64,000 bases of DNA from Drechmeria coniospora (GCF_001625195.1 NC_054391.1:6211157-6275156); one strand, 5' to 3'. Positions 34,074 to 45,459 are shown, counted from the stretch's first letter. The notes: generated by a model not told the origin, from the letters alone. A program made the numbers and translations.

Positions 34074-35402
34074 ATGAGAAGCAGCATCGTGTCAGCAGCC
34101 GTCCGGGCGGCGCCGCGAGGGCCGGCCACCCTCCCCTTTCGCTCCTCCGGCCACGCCGTCCCGAGGCTCGGCAGGGCGCAGACCAAGGTCCGATTCGCCT
34201 CGGACGCCGCAGGCGGCGAGCTCAAGAAGACGCCGCTGTACGAGCTGCACGTGGCCAAGGGCGGCAAGATGGTACCGTTCGCCGGCCACAGCATGCCCGT
34301 CCAGTACGCGGGCGCCTCCCTCGCCGAGTCGCACCACTTCACGCGCAAGCACGGCTCGCTCTTTGACGTCAGCCACATGGTGCAGCACATCTTCAAGGGC
34401 AAGGACGCCGCCGCCTTCCTCGAGAGGGTCACGCCGTCAGCCTGGAGCACCATGGGCGGCATGCAGAGCAAGCTGACGACGTTCCTGTGGCCCGAGACGG
34501 GTGGCATCGTCGACGATTCCGTCGTCACGCGCATCGGCGAGGACGAGTACTACGTCGTCACCAACGGTGCCTGCCTCGACAAGGACACCAAGTACCTCGA
34601 CGAGGAGCTCGGCAAGTTTGGCGGCGGCGTCGAGTGGACCCGGCTCGACGGCTCCGGCCTCGTCGCCCTGCAGGGCCCGCAAGCGGCCGAGGTGCTCAGC
34701 GAGGTGCTGGCCTCGGACGTCGACCTCGACGGCCTCTACTTTGGAAACGCCGTCTGGGCCAAGCTGAAGCTCGCCGACGGATCCGAGACGCACCCGGTCC
34801 TCGTCAGCCGCGGCGGCTACACCGGCGAGGACGGCTTCGAGCTGTCCTTTAACGGCAAGCTCTACCCCGCCCTCGAGACGACGACGCCGGCCGTCGAGGC
34901 CCTCCTCGAGGCCGCCGGCCCCGCCCGCCTGCAGCTCGCCGGCCTCGGCGCCCGCGACTCGCTGCGGCTCGAGGCAGGCATGTGCCTCTACGGCCACGAC
35001 CTCGACGACACGACGACGCCCGTCGAGGCCGGCCTGAGCTGGATCATCCCCCAGGACCGCCGCAAGAGCGGCGGCTTCCACGGCGCCGACGTCATCGCCG
35101 CCCAGCTGACGCCCAAGAGCAAGGGCGGTCGGGGCGTCGAGCGGAGGCGCGTCGGCCTCGTCGTCGAGGGCGCTCCCGCTCGCGAGGGCGCCGAGGTGCA
35201 CAAGGACGGCCAGAAGGTCGGCACCATCACGAGCGGCGTGCCGAGCCCGACGCTCGGCAAGAACATCGCCATGGGCTACGTCAAGGATGGGCTGCACAAG
35301 GCGGGCACCGAGCTCGACGTTGTCGTGCGAGGGCGTCAGAGGAAGGCCGTCGTGACGAAGATGCCCTTTACGCCGACGCGGTACCACAAGAGCGAGGCGT
35401 GA
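34074..35402 (+). CDS. GCV1: Glycine cleavage system T protein (aminomethyltransferase), mitochondrial
   Basis: Transfers the aminomethyl-derived one-carbon unit from lipoylated H protein to tetrahydrofolate in mitochondrial glycine breakdown. The ATG at 34074 gives 442 aa in one exon, starting with an Arg/Ser/Ala-rich presequence (MRSSIVSAAVRAAPRG...). The upstream in-frame extension looks like leader sequence. Conserved segments are KKTPLYELHVAKGGKMVPFA, GHSMPVQY, GSLFDVSHMVQ, VDDSVVTRIGEDEYYVV, the folate-binding region SRGGYTGEDGFEL, ARDSLRLEAGMCLYGHD, and the C-terminal barrel GTITSGVPSPTLGKNIAMGY. The gene is very GC-rich at third positions, which creates long antisense frames. Confidence 0.97.
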   Translation: MRSSIVSAAVRAAPRGPATLPFRSSGHAVPRLGRAQTKVRFASDAAGGELKKTPLYELHVAKGGKMVPFAGHSMPVQYAGASLAESHHFTRKHGSLFDVSHMVQHIFKGKDAAAFLERVTPSAWSTMGGMQSKLTTFLWPETGGIVDDSVVTRIGEDEYYVVTNGACLDKDTKYLDEELGKFGGGVEWTRLDGSGLVALQGPQAAEVLSEVLASDVDLDGLYFGNAVWAKLKLADGSETHPVLVSRGGYTGEDGFELSFNGKLYPALETTTPAVEALLEAAGPARLQLAGLGARDSLRLEAGMCLYGHDLDDTTTPVEAGLSWIIPQDRRKSGGFHGADVIAAQLTPKSKGGRGVERRRVGLVVEGAPAREGAEVHKDGQKVGTITSGVPSPTLGKNIAMGYVKDGLHKAGTELDVVVRGRQRKAVVTKMPFTPTRYHKSEA

Positions 35403-35879
35403 GGGACATTGCTTTGCATCACGGGACAGACGGCCCCATGGGCATGGCGACGGAGGCGCAAGTACGCGCGCTTGGTGGGTGCTTTTCACCACGACAACGG
35501 CGTGCGAGCTGAAGGGGAAGGCTGCCAAGTCTTTATGCTACGTCGAAGGCGCCATGGCGTCGTCCAGCAAGCCGTCGTCTTCAAAGCAGGCAAGCAAGGC
35601 ACATGCGCCGAGGCAAAAGGAACCGTTCGAACGCGGATGGTTGTTGGGCGGGACGAAATGTAGCCGTATATAACCATAGGAGGCGGTGGTGTAAAATGCA
35701 TACAGCCTCCCTCAAACAGCGGCAGTGTCGGTCTTGCATGCGGCGAGCCTCGAACGGCGACGGTTCTATGCCGAGAAGAAGAGTCGGATTGATGAGGTCG
35801 GTGCTGCGTGATGAAAGGGAGAGGAGAAAAAGTTGCGAGGGAAATTTCGGCAGAGGTACAAATAGGTGGGTACGTCTGC
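35403..35879. other. GCV1 3' flank
   Basis: About 480 bp after the GCV1 stop with no gene; probably 3' UTR and spacer. Confidence 0.35.
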
Positions 35880-36545
35880 AGGCACTGTACTGTAATTACT
35901 GTACTCTGCAAGTGATTAATTACAGTAATAGTACGGAGTACGGAGTAAAAGTACTTGCCCACGTACTTATACCTACTTACTTACTGTACTCCGTAGGTGT
36001 AACTTGTACTGTACGAGTACAAGTGTGCGCGCACGTAAGTAAGTACCACACAGTACTTGCGCTTACATGTAATACAGCGCCAGTGACCGTGACTATTCGG
36101 TTGTATTACAGTGGACCCCCTACGAGCAGGAGTTGACGTGACGGGACCCACCAGTAGTACCTACTTAATTACGGAGTAATAGTAGGTAACGAATCTGATC
36201 ATTGGTGACGGGCCAGGACGCGCAGTGGAACATGGGAAAACTTGGGCGACCACGCACACAGCAAGTACACTACAAGTACTGTACTGTACTGTACTGCATA
36301 CATAGTAGTTAGTGTACGGAGTACTTCATCTGTACTTGCAAGTCTACGTAGATTGGCGAGTGCATTCATACTCCGTACAACTCGATGCATTCACATACAG
36401 ACTTGACAATTCTCTACAGGCACGAGTGATGATTACTCGTCATCTACTCCGTACGCCGGGGTCAGATGCGAAGCAGCAAAGTACTTGCTGTACCTACATG
36501 TGCCGTACACCGTACGTGTGCACTTGCATGTACCTTGACATACCT
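35880..36545. repeat. GTAC-rich palindromic island
   Basis: Includes agtacggagtacggagtaa near 35930 and tactgtactgtactgtactg near 36275, with many acttac/gtaagt words. It lies in the 3-kb interval between GCV1 and the endopolyphosphatase gene. Confidence 0.75.
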
Positions 36546-38376
36546 TGACACGTTCTCCATGTCTCTTTCTACGAATCCAATGACAAGGTCCCCATGATGC
36601 AGGTGGAGGCATCACGCAGCGGATGGGTTCCCCCTCCCAGCCGTGCCGTCCAAACGAGACGGCCGGGTCGTGGGCAAGCGGTGGAGGGACGGGACGGAGC
36701 TCCGACTCGGGCACGATGCCGGCCGAGCGAGATCCCGTAACTTCCTTCATCGCCGTTCCCAGTTCAGCCGGCGGGAGGCGAGGGAGGGAAAGACGACGAG
36801 GGGCAAGGATGGCCGGCAAGCGTATGCGTACCCGTACACGTACGTACACCGTACTAGTTGGCGTGTTGCGATGCGATGCGATCGGTGCCTCCGTCATGTG
36901 GCCGCGCGGCTGGCCGAGGTGCATCTGCGTCAGCTGAGGAGGCCGGCGGTACGGTGCTCGGCCCGCACGGCTGCGGAGGTTCGGCGGAAGATTGCATCAG
37001 CGGCCGTCGTCTCGTGCCGGCATGCATCGTGACATGGGCAAATAGGGGCAGGGTTGGGGGCCGCAGGCCGTCTCGATGTTCGCACGTGCGGCCGCTGTCG
37101 GCTGGAGATTGGCTGCCGGAGTGTCGATGACTACCTGTTTCTCCGTACGGGGCAGGTGTCGTTGGTTGGGTGCATGGTTTTCGTGTGCAATCTTGATGGA
37201 ATCTCTTCGCCTCGTCGTGATGCGTCGCCTTTAGGCTCGACATTGGCCGCCTCCCATAGATAGGACGGCACCGCTTGGGAGCTGGAGCGAGGCATTTGCG
37301 AGCTTCGGGGGTGTCGGGAGCTTTGGGGGCTTGGAGGCTGGGCCTGGAAAGGGGGGGGGGGGCTGCGTGGGAGAGCATCCAGTTCAGCAAGAGAATAGCG
37401 TTCGCTCGCGCCGAATGGGGCAAGTCGGACAGGAAAAGGTGCAAGAAAACACATGACCGCATGCGCAGCAGGCAGCAGGCGCGAGAGGAGAGTTGTCAGT
37501 GACGGAGCAGATTGGCATGGCAGATGTGCAGAAGTAAATATATACGGATGCACGACTCTCCTCGACGGCACAAAGTGCACCATCTCCCCTCGCGGTTTGT
37601 TCAGCCAGCAGCGGTGCGGCGCAGCAACTACAGTACGGTACCCATCGGATTGATTGGTGTTTTTTTGTCGCTCCATTTCCGGGGAGGCGGGCTGCATGAT
37701 TGCAATACATCGGATGGCACATGCACGCAGACGATGGTGCTGATCATCATTCCATGATCATCCTCGTCATTCATGGAACGGTGAAGGAATCCATTGGCTT
37801 CAAAGTCCACTGCCTCCCCTCACACCTCCTCTCCTCTCCCCTCACCTCTGGCCTTTCGGAACTTCAGGGGTTCAGGGGGTCCATTCCGCTCCATCGCAGC
37901 TGCCGGCACATTCGCCCGCACCTGCTCCCCACCAGCAGCAGTACGAAGCGCAGGAGGAAGGAGCTCCTAGAACGCAGGCTATATTTTAGCAGGAACACTA
38001 AAAAGTGCAGGAGCAACTGCCGGTCGGCGGCCGCATGACGCGCGCAGAAGGTACGACGGGACGAACCCCTGTTTTGGGCCCACGAGCGATGCGCGTGTCC
38101 TTTCGCTCTCATTGATTTCTTCACTCTCGCCTCGCGCGACCAACAAACGAACTGGCAGAGAGGGTTGCACTCGAGCACGAGCGCGAGCACGAGCGCGGGT
38201 ATTCACTCATTCGTCGCCGACCGCTCGTCGATTCTCGTCCCTCGTCCCTCTCCCGAAACCTCGTCCCTCCCCCCCCCCCTCACTTACCGGATCCGGACTC
38301 GATTCAAGTCCTCTCGACGGAACGCGCACCTGCAATCGAGCAGGAGAAGGACGGCCACCGATTGACACGACTCGAC
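36546..38376. other. Intergenic region upstream of the endopolyphosphatase gene
   Basis: About 1.8 kb with no supportable gene; the frames are Arg/Pro-rich artefacts. It holds a G run at about 37347-37358 and a C run at about 38269-38278. The last few hundred bases are the presumed promoter and leader. GAGC/CACGAGCG-type short repeats occur at about 38170-38200. Confidence 0.4.
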
Positions 38377-40975
38377 ATGGCGCGCCGTCGTGGCAGGAAG
38401 GGACTGTCACTGCTGCTGGCCTTGGCCTTGGGCAGCGGCTCTGCTGTCGCAGCATCCATTACCGCCGTTGCGGCTGGTCCTGCACCCGCATCCGCACCCG
38501 CACCCGCACCTGCAGCGCATCCTTCGCCTGCAGTGCAACCGCAACCGCCGCAGCGCAAGGAAGACGCCGCGCCGCCGAGGGTACGGGCAGATCGAGATAG
38601 GCGCCAGCAGGCACCGCTGCAGCAATGGCCTCTCCATGCACCAGCTGCGGCCGAGGACGAATCCCGAGCCCAAGCTGGTGCCCCGCCGGCGCCCCCCCAG
38701 CGCCGGCTTCACGGTCGCTTCCTGCACATTACCGGTGAGCCCGAGCAAATCCCCCCTCCTCTCCCCTTCCTTCTCGCCGTTCCCTACCTGCCCCTTGACC
38801 CTCGCGCAAACGCTCGACGCCCCCTCCCCTCGGTCCATCTCGCCGCCGGCTCGCGTGTCCAGCTGCTGATGGATTGCGCCAGACTTTCATCCCGATGATC
38901 TCTACAAGGTGCACTCCTCCACCGACGAGGACATCGCCTGCCACCGCGGCAACGGCATCGCCGGTACCTACGGCACCGCAAGGTCCGACTGCGACTCGCC
39001 CTACTCCCTCGTCAACGCCACCTTTGCCTGGATCGAGGCCAACATCCGGGACCAAATCGACTTCGTCATCTGGACCGGCGACTCGGCCCGCCACGACAGC
39101 GACGAACGTCACCCGCGCCACGAGGCTCAGGTGCTCGCCTCGAACCGCGCCATCGCCGACAAGTTCGTCGAGACCTTCGTCGCCGACGGCTCCGGCAGGC
39201 TGTCGGTGCCCGTCGTGCCGACCTTTGGCAACAATGACTTTCTGCCCCACAACATCATGCGGCCCGGCCCCAACAAGTGGTTCCAGGCCTACGGCGACAT
39301 CTGGAGACGCTTCATCCCCGAAGAGCAGCGCCACCTCTTCGCCTTCGGCGGCTGGTTCGCCGTCGACGTCGTACCCGACCGCCTCGCCGTTCTGAGCCTC
39401 AACACCATGTTCTTCTTCGACCGCAACGCCGCCGTCGACGGCTGCGCCGACCCCGCCGAGCCGGGCTACAAGCTAATGGAGTGGCTGGGCGTCCAGCTGC
39501 AGCGCCTCCGCGACAAGGGCATGAAGGCCATCCTCATGGGCCACGTCCCGCCCGCGCGGACCGACAGCAAGCAGAACTGGGACGAGACGTGCTGGCAGCG
39601 CTACCACCTCTGGCTGCACCAGTACCGCGACGTCGTCACCGCCTCGCTCTTCGGCCACATGAACATCGACCACTTCCTGCTCGCCGACACGCGCAACATC
39701 GACCTCGCCACCGTCGCCGGCCAACGCCGCCCGCCGAAGCACGATTCCATCTCCCTCCTCTCCAAGGGCGACTACCTCCAGGACCTGCGCGACGAGTGGG
39801 GCGACCTGCCCGGCCCGGCCATGAAGCCGCACGGCGACGGCGCCGGCGCCGACGACGACGATGACGACGACGACGACGATGACGACGCCCTTTCCCTCCT
39901 CTCCAAGGGCGACTACCTCGAGGACCTGCGCGCCGCGTGGTCCAACCTGCCCGGCTCCGTCATGGAGCTTCTCGATGACGACGGCGACGACAAGAACGGC
40001 GGAGAGGACGACGGCACCGACCGTACGTCGGGGAAGAAGAACAGGAAGGGCAGAAAGAGCAGGAAGAAGAAGAAGAAGAAGGGGGGAAAGAAGAAGGGCA
40101 AGAACAAGTACGACAAGATCGGCGGCCTCTACGGCGAGCGATACCAGCTGTCCCTCGTCTGCCCCAGCGTCGTGCCCAACTACTTCCCGACCCTTCGGGT
40201 GTACGAGTACAACGTGACGGGCTTGAACGAGGCGACGGTCTGGCAGGACGCCATGGCCGCCGCGGCCGCCGACGACGACGCGGCCGCCTTCCACGAGGAG
40301 CTCAAGCGGCAGGCGCCCGCCGACGGGACGCGCAAGCGGAGGAAGGGTGGCAGGCGGGAGAAGAGCGGCGAGGACGAGGACCTCGTGGTGCCCGAGGACC
40401 CCCCCGCAGCCTCGCTTCCCGGGCCCGCCCACTACCCGCAGCCCTTCACGCTGACGGGGTACGTGCAGTACTTTGCCAACATCACCTACATCAACAACGA
40501 CGAGGCCGGCGACGACATGGACGCGTCCTCGAAGAGGCGTGGCGGCAACTCGGACGAGAGGCCCGAGCGACCGGTGCCGAAGCCACGCGCGTTTCGCTAC
40601 GAGGTCGAGTACAGCACCTTTGACGACGCCATCTTCCAGCTCAAGGACCTCACCGTTCGGAGCTATCTCAACCTGGCCTATCGCATGGGCAGGAGGAAGA
40701 GGAACGAGTGGTCATCGGCGGGAGGCAGCGGTGACGGCGATGTCGACTTTGACGGCGACGATGACGACGAGCGGGCGCAGGAGGAGGACGAGAAGGAGGA
40801 CGAGGACGAGGAGGGCGACGACCAAGTCGACGGCGGTCGTTTCGACGCCAGCACAAAGGGCAGGAAGGGGAGGAAGCGCCGGCAGCGAGAGCGCAACAGG
40901 ACCTGGCTGCACTTTCTCGACCACGCCTTTGTCAGGACGGTGCCCCGCGAGGATCTGGAGGTGATGAGAAGGTGA
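38377..40975 (+). CDS. PPN1: Vacuolar endopolyphosphatase (PPN1-type metallophosphoesterase)
   Basis: Cleaves inorganic polyphosphate internally; a type II vacuolar membrane protein in yeast. Exons 38377-38734 and 38883-40975 flank an intron 38735-38882 (gtgagc...gccag), giving 816 aa. A signal anchor opens the protein (MARRRGRKGLSLLLALALGS). The metallophosphatase motifs are HITDFHPDD (about 117-125), WTGDSARHD (about 182), GNND (about 235), HVPPA and GHMN (about 377). The conserved C-terminal block YGERYQLSLVCPSVVPNYFP follows. Between them a 47-residue tandem duplication (SLLSKGDYL...DLR twice) brackets a run of 12 Asp, followed by a Lys-rich stretch (about 40035-40110). The C-terminal part also has Asp/Glu-rich insertions. 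The low-complexity insertions are in frame and unlikely to destroy the fold. Confidence 0.93.
39752..39931 (+). repeat. In-frame tandem duplication inside the endopolyphosphatase gene (period 141 bp)
   Basis: 39752-39790 and 39893-39931 are 39-bp copies with one mismatch (c/g), exactly 141 bp (47 codons) apart. The flanking sequence (cctgcccggc...catg) is also shared. Encoded units are SLLSKGDYLQDLR and SLLSKGDYLEDLR, separated by a linker ending in poly-Asp. Confidence 0.9.
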
Positions 40976-41320
40976 TGGAAGGCGGAATGACCGGCTTGTG
41001 CATGGGCATATCTGGTGCGTGCGGTTGTGTTCTGCATGCGAAGGCGTCTGGCGTGTTGCCGCAGTCTCTACGAGTTCCATGATGCACCGTCTTGGAGGTG
41101 TAGTATATTCTATTGTTTTGTCTATGTCTATTATTTCATCTATATGATCTTGATATTCGTTTCGCTTCCACAACGGCGCTTTGCTTATGCAACAGAAGTA
41201 GACACTTGCGCTATGGTATAGGTCCAGTGCTGCCAACCACCCATCGATGCGCCGGTCGGCAGTTGATTTTGTGCCGAGGTGTAGGGCAGGCGGGGAGATG
41301 TTCGTGGCCGCCCGCTCCCT
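40976..41320. other. Convergent intergenic region
   Basis: 345 bp between the endopolyphosphatase stop and the stop of the small minus-strand gene. It contains T-rich 3'-UTR-like sequence near 41100-41170 and no gene. Confidence 0.4.
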
Positions 41321-41566
41321 CTAGGCTCTGCAGTCTTCGTCGAGGGAAGTTTCACGCGAGGAAGCGACCTCGTCGAGACCAACCTCCTTGAAGACGGAGG
41401 TGTGGCCCTTGCTGAGGTGGGCGTTGGTGCGGAACTGCGGCGGCAAGTAGAGGCCGGCGCCCTCACGGAGGCGATCGGATGTGCGACGCGAGTTGAAGGT
41501 TGGCCGGACAGGGGCGAACACAGCCACTGCTGCCTGCAGGTGGTGGGTGGGCGCGGAGCTGGCCAT
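41321..41566 (-). CDS. Small protein of unknown function (81 aa)
   Basis: Not firmly recognised. From the ATG at 41566 (context ccaATGGCC) the product is 81 aa: an Ala/His-containing start, then FNSRRTSDRLREGAGLYLPP and FRTNAHLSKGHTSVFKEVG, then an acidic end. The SRRTSD...HLSKGHTSVFKEVG segment looks like a conserved-protein motif rather than random sequence. The frame stays open upstream to about 41770 with a Thr run and two copies of a leader repeat, so a longer form (about 149 aa) or a spliced 5' exon is possible. There is no signal peptide or membrane segment. It is convergent with the endopolyphosphatase gene. Confidence 0.5.
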   Translation of the reverse strand: MASSAPTHHLQAAVAVFAPVRPTFNSRRTSDRLREGAGLYLPPQFRTNAHLSKGHTSVFKEVGLDEVASSRETSLDEDCRA

Positions 41567-41677
41567 TGGAGCGGGCAGGGAGGTGTCGGTGGTGGTGGTG
41601 GTGGTGATGGTGGTGACGGATGCGAAGGCCGTGGTTAGAAGCGGCGATTCAAGCGCTGGAGGAGATGATGGGATGTT

Positions 41678-41758
41678 TTGGTCGAGTGCGAAGAAGCGAA
41701 GAGAATGAATTGAGGCAAGGTTTGGTTGAGTGCGAAGAAGTGAAGAGGATGAATTGAG
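41678..41758. repeat. Direct repeat, two 37-bp copies 44 bp apart
   Basis: 41678-41714 and 41722-41758 differ at three positions, all transitions. They lie upstream of the small minus-strand gene, probably in its leader. Confidence 0.85.
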
Positions 41759-42019
41759 AAGGCGAGGCAAGCATGGGAATGGCGGCTGGTAGAAATATTA
41801 TATTATGTCACTGCAAGCAAGCTTAGGATGCCCTGCTTGCCCAGAATTTTCACACCAAACGGCCTCGAGCTCTAATGACGGTATTCAAAGCAGGCGTTTC
41901 AGCAAAGCAACGTGGTACCCTGTCTGGCGTGACCAGGATGTAACCAACCCTTACCCTGGCCGACTTACTGCACTGAACGCCGCCAATCTCGCCCTCGTGG
42001 TCGTCAAGTGTTGTACAGG

Positions 42020-42375
42020 CAGCTGTTTGTGATAAGTACTAGACAGTACATGGAAGTACCGTCAAACGAATCTCGAGTACAGTCAAACGAATCTAGAGTG
42101 CACATACCCGCAGACTATCGCAAACATGGTACATTCATAGATACGGGGGTACCCGGAGGGTACCGGCCAGTAACATGGGCTCATGGTGCTTCCAAACTGG
42201 TGCAGGAGGGAGGAGGTACATGAAGGTACGGAGTACTCCGTACAAGTGCTCCGTATTAGCCTGCCCTATTTCGTCACTCGTTGAGGTAAGTACTTGTACA
42301 CTGTACTGTGCGTAGTACTCCGTACTCCGTAAGTACATGTACATGCAAGTGTACTTGCACGGAGCACTTGTAAAA
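42020..42375. repeat. GTAC-rich palindromic island with a perfect 18-bp palindrome
   Basis: Perfect palindrome GTACGGAGTACTCCGTAC at 42226-42243, plus gtagtactccgtactccgtaagtac near 42312-42336 (as two adjacent half elements) and acatgtac words. It lies between the small gene and the Zn2Cys6 gene. Bases 42061-42096 also hold a short direct repeat (gtcaaacgaatct). Confidence 0.75.
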
Positions 42376-42668
42376 TGACCTCCTGTGCAAGAGCATGGCC
42401 ACAGCACGGATGCCGCGCATGTACAGGTACAAAGAATGACTATCTGCGCGAGCATATACTGAGGTGTCTATACATGCGCTCGTGCAGCTGGCCGTCCTCT
42501 CCACAGCGCCCTCACGAAGTGGGCCAATCGTCGTTAGACTCCTGCTCGGCGATTGGCCGGCCGAGTGGCGTCTGGGCCCGTCATCACCCTTTCGTCATGT
42601 CGTCATTCCCAGCCACAGGCTCGAACTTCTCGTCTTCGTCTCGGCGTGATGCACACCGAGCAACAGAC

Positions 42669-44478
42669 TCACCAAACGTCGTCCACCGTCAACTTGCCTA
42701 CCGCATCGGTCACGGCCACGGCCTCTGCCGGCGTTGGCGGCACGACGGCCGGAACCCTGTTCAGCGCTTGCCGCACGCCAATCTCGTGGCCGATGAAGAA
42801 GAGTGCCGCTTCGGCGTCGGCCTTTTGCCGAGGCAGCGTCGACGGCACGACGTAGCAAGCCGTCAGCGGCCAGACCATCATGAGGGCGTCAAACACCACC
42901 TTGGGCGAGTCCGGCCGGCTGCCTCTTCCCTTTCCGGACGCCGTCGGCCCAAACATTCTCGGGACGCTGTCGATGATCTCCTGCGCCGCCATGCGCGTTC
43001 TGCTCAGGCAGACGGCCCGCTTCGCCTTGAGCTCGGCCGGCGTGACGGAGCCGGCGACGTGGTGGGCGAGAAAATGGACAAGCAGCAGGACGTAGTAGTA
43101 GCCCTTGACGACGGCGGCGAAGTAAAAGTTGCGCATGAAGCCGTCCAGCTCGTCCATGTAGCCGGTCGTCTCGGCCATGGACCGGGCGAGCAGCCGCTCG
43201 GCGCCCTCCATCTCGGCCATCAGCGCACCGTACTCGTCCTCGGCCGCGGCAAGGTCGCGTGCGCAGAGAATCTGCACAATGCGCGACTGGACGCGGGCGC
43301 ACTTGACGATGAAGATGGATATGTGCAGCATGAAGCCCTCGCCGGCCGACAGCGCCTCGCGGATGGTGCCGAGCCACTCGGCCGATTCGGGCGGGCATTC
43401 GGTGTTGGTCACGAGCGCTTGCGTTTGCTGCTTCGCCGTCAGAACGGGCCGACGTCCGTCTTCTCTCGGCAGGAGGGTCGACAAACCACCATGTGATAGC
43501 AAGGCCAAAAGGCGACGCGGCCGGCCGTCGTGAGCAAGGGTTTGCTTCCCCTCGCCTTGAGCATGCTGTAGAGGCCCCTCGTGTGTAGGTGCCAGGAGCT
43601 CGTGAGCTCCATGCGGCCGAGTGAACCGACGAGCAGCTAGCACGGCGCGCGTCAGCGTCGGCGTCCACGTGCACGTGCGCAAACCGGACGGTGCTTGCCT
43701 CGTAGTTGGCGAGGATCCAGACCGTCGCGAGCACGTCGTCGCGGAATGCGCCCTGCTCGTCGCCAATGGCCGCCGCGACGTAGCGAAGGGTCCTCCCGAG
43801 GTAGACGCCCAGCTCGCGTCGCGTCTCCTCCTCCGAGTCTCGTCCGACGGCCGTCGGGTACCGTATGTTCGTGACGTAGGTGCGGGAGAAGAGGTGGGCG
43901 GCCCAGACGAGCGGGCCGTCACGGGGATTCGCGCGGTACGTGTTGCTCAGGAAGTCGAGGTTCTCGTACACGTTGAGCAGGATGGAGACCGAGTGGGCCG
44001 TCCAATGCTCGCTCATGACCCTGGGGAGGACTAGGAGCGAGGAGCGGGCCGTGCTGACCCCGGACGCCGTCGTCGACGAGGCTGCCGCCGGCTCGTCGCC
44101 GTCGTCGCCGTCCCAGAGGGAGCATGCGGAGGAGGTCGGTTCGCTAGCACTGTGCGGCTCCGCCCGCTTCTTGCGCTTCTGGACCGTCGCGGCGGAAGCG
44201 TTGCGGAAGACGAGCTCGGCCTGGTCGCGGTACCCGGGGCAGTCGACGCCGTACTTGATGCATCTCAGGCAGCCGGGGCGCCCAAGGTCGCACTGGAGGA
44301 GAGATGGCGGCCGTCAACCTCGCATGCACTCAGTCGCCCTCGCCCGTGCACGTATTGCAGCACGCAGGCATCGGCATCGGCATCGGCATCATCGTCGGAC
44401 CAAGAGGCAAGGACGCACCTTGACACGCCGCTTACGGCACAGATGGCAATCCTTGCTGGGCTTGCCGGTGTTTGGCAT
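42669..44478 (-). CDS. Zn2Cys6 fungal transcription factor
   Basis: Four exons: 44419-44478, 43699-44292, 43490-43636 and 42669-43427, giving about 519 aa. The zinc cluster is CHLCRKRRVKCDLGRPGCLR followed by CIKYGVDC, the C-x2-C-x6-C...C-x2-C-x6-C pattern, with intron 1 (44293-44418, gtgcgt...tccag) just before the third Cys, then a basic KRKKR stretch. The rest matches the fungal-specific regulatory region of DUF3468-type regulators (LLNVYENLDFLSNTYR, ATVWILANYELLVGSLGRME, TECPPESAEW). Intron 2 (43637-43698) needs a GC donor (GAG|gcaagc...ctag). Intron 3 (43428-43489, gtggtt...gcag) is inferred from the frame switch. Target genes are unknown; nothing nearby forms an obvious regulon. Confidence 0.85.
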
Positions 44479-44679
44479 CGCCGGAAGAGAATGCCGGCGG
44501 CAATTGGGACCTGTCTCGCGGAGATGGCAGAGGAGAGGACTCGTGCGCGAGCATGCGGCTTGCTATTAGTCGGTGCCCGCCGCGGGAGACGAAGAGAAGG
44601 GGGGGAAGGAAGAAAAAGAGGTGAGACGGTGAAAAAGGTGTGGTGACGTAGGAGTAATCCTTAAGTATGTGCCTGTAGT
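44479..44679. promoter_or_regulatory. Zn2Cys6 gene promoter-proximal region
   Basis: About 200 bp upstream of the start codon, purine-rich on the plus strand. Promoter role is positional inference. Confidence 0.3.
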
Positions 44680-45080
44680 AGTATGTATACTATTAGTACG
44701 GAGTAGGTGTATATACTGATAGTGATGGTACTATTGCTCTGTTGGTTCTGTCGTAAGTTCCAAGCCACCAGATGTGGATGGCGGATTGCGGCGCAGGGGA
44801 GGGTTAACGGCGCAGTGCCCGGCAGGTGCTGGTACCTCCAACTGCGGTACTCGTGCGTGCAGTAGTCTGTACTGGTACCAAGTAGTGCAGTTCGCACTAT
44901 TAGCACCGCGTACTCCGTACAGTACATGCACATGCATGCTGCACGGTACGTACCAAGATGCAGTACTATACCAGGTAGGTGCTGAGTGTCACATCTCAAA
45001 AAAGTGAGGCCAGCATGCTCTGCAGTAAGTAGGTGCTACGTGTAAACATGCCAGCGCTGTATACGAGTATGGAGTACGAG
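44680..45080. repeat. GTAC-rich palindromic island
   Basis: Scattered tacggagta, gtactccgtacagtacatg and gagtatggagtacgag words between the divergent Zn2Cys6 and GFA genes. Confidence 0.7.
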
Positions 45081-45459
45081 TGCGAGTACGAGACATCGCC
45101 ATGATTCGCTCATTAATCCTGGCTTTCTTGCTGCCGGACCAGGCTCTGTATTGGTAGACCCGAGGAGCGATTGGTGCGGACAAAGGCAGACGAGGCAACC
45201 CCCCCCCCCTATATTTGTACAGCGAGCTTCAACGGAGCAAGGAGCAAGGAATATCGCCCGTTCAAGCCTGTGTGCCCTATGCCGAGAAGGTAAAAAAATT
45301 GTCCCCGACGAGGAACCTGTGGCTCGGCAGGGGATGACGTGTCAATCGAGCACGGAGTGAGCATGAGGCTAAGCCGCAGGCCATGTTTTTGCTTGTGCGG
45401 AGTGCAGAGTGCATGGATCGGTGCGCACGAAGTTCCCCATCCTCGCACTGTATTACTTG

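Noticed and set aside
34437..35528. 363-codon minus-strand frame
   Set aside because: Antisense shadow of the GC-rich glycine-cleavage T-protein gene.
39473..40432. 319-codon minus-strand frame
   Set aside because: Antisense of the endopolyphosphatase exon; valine/leucine runs come from Asp/Glu codons.
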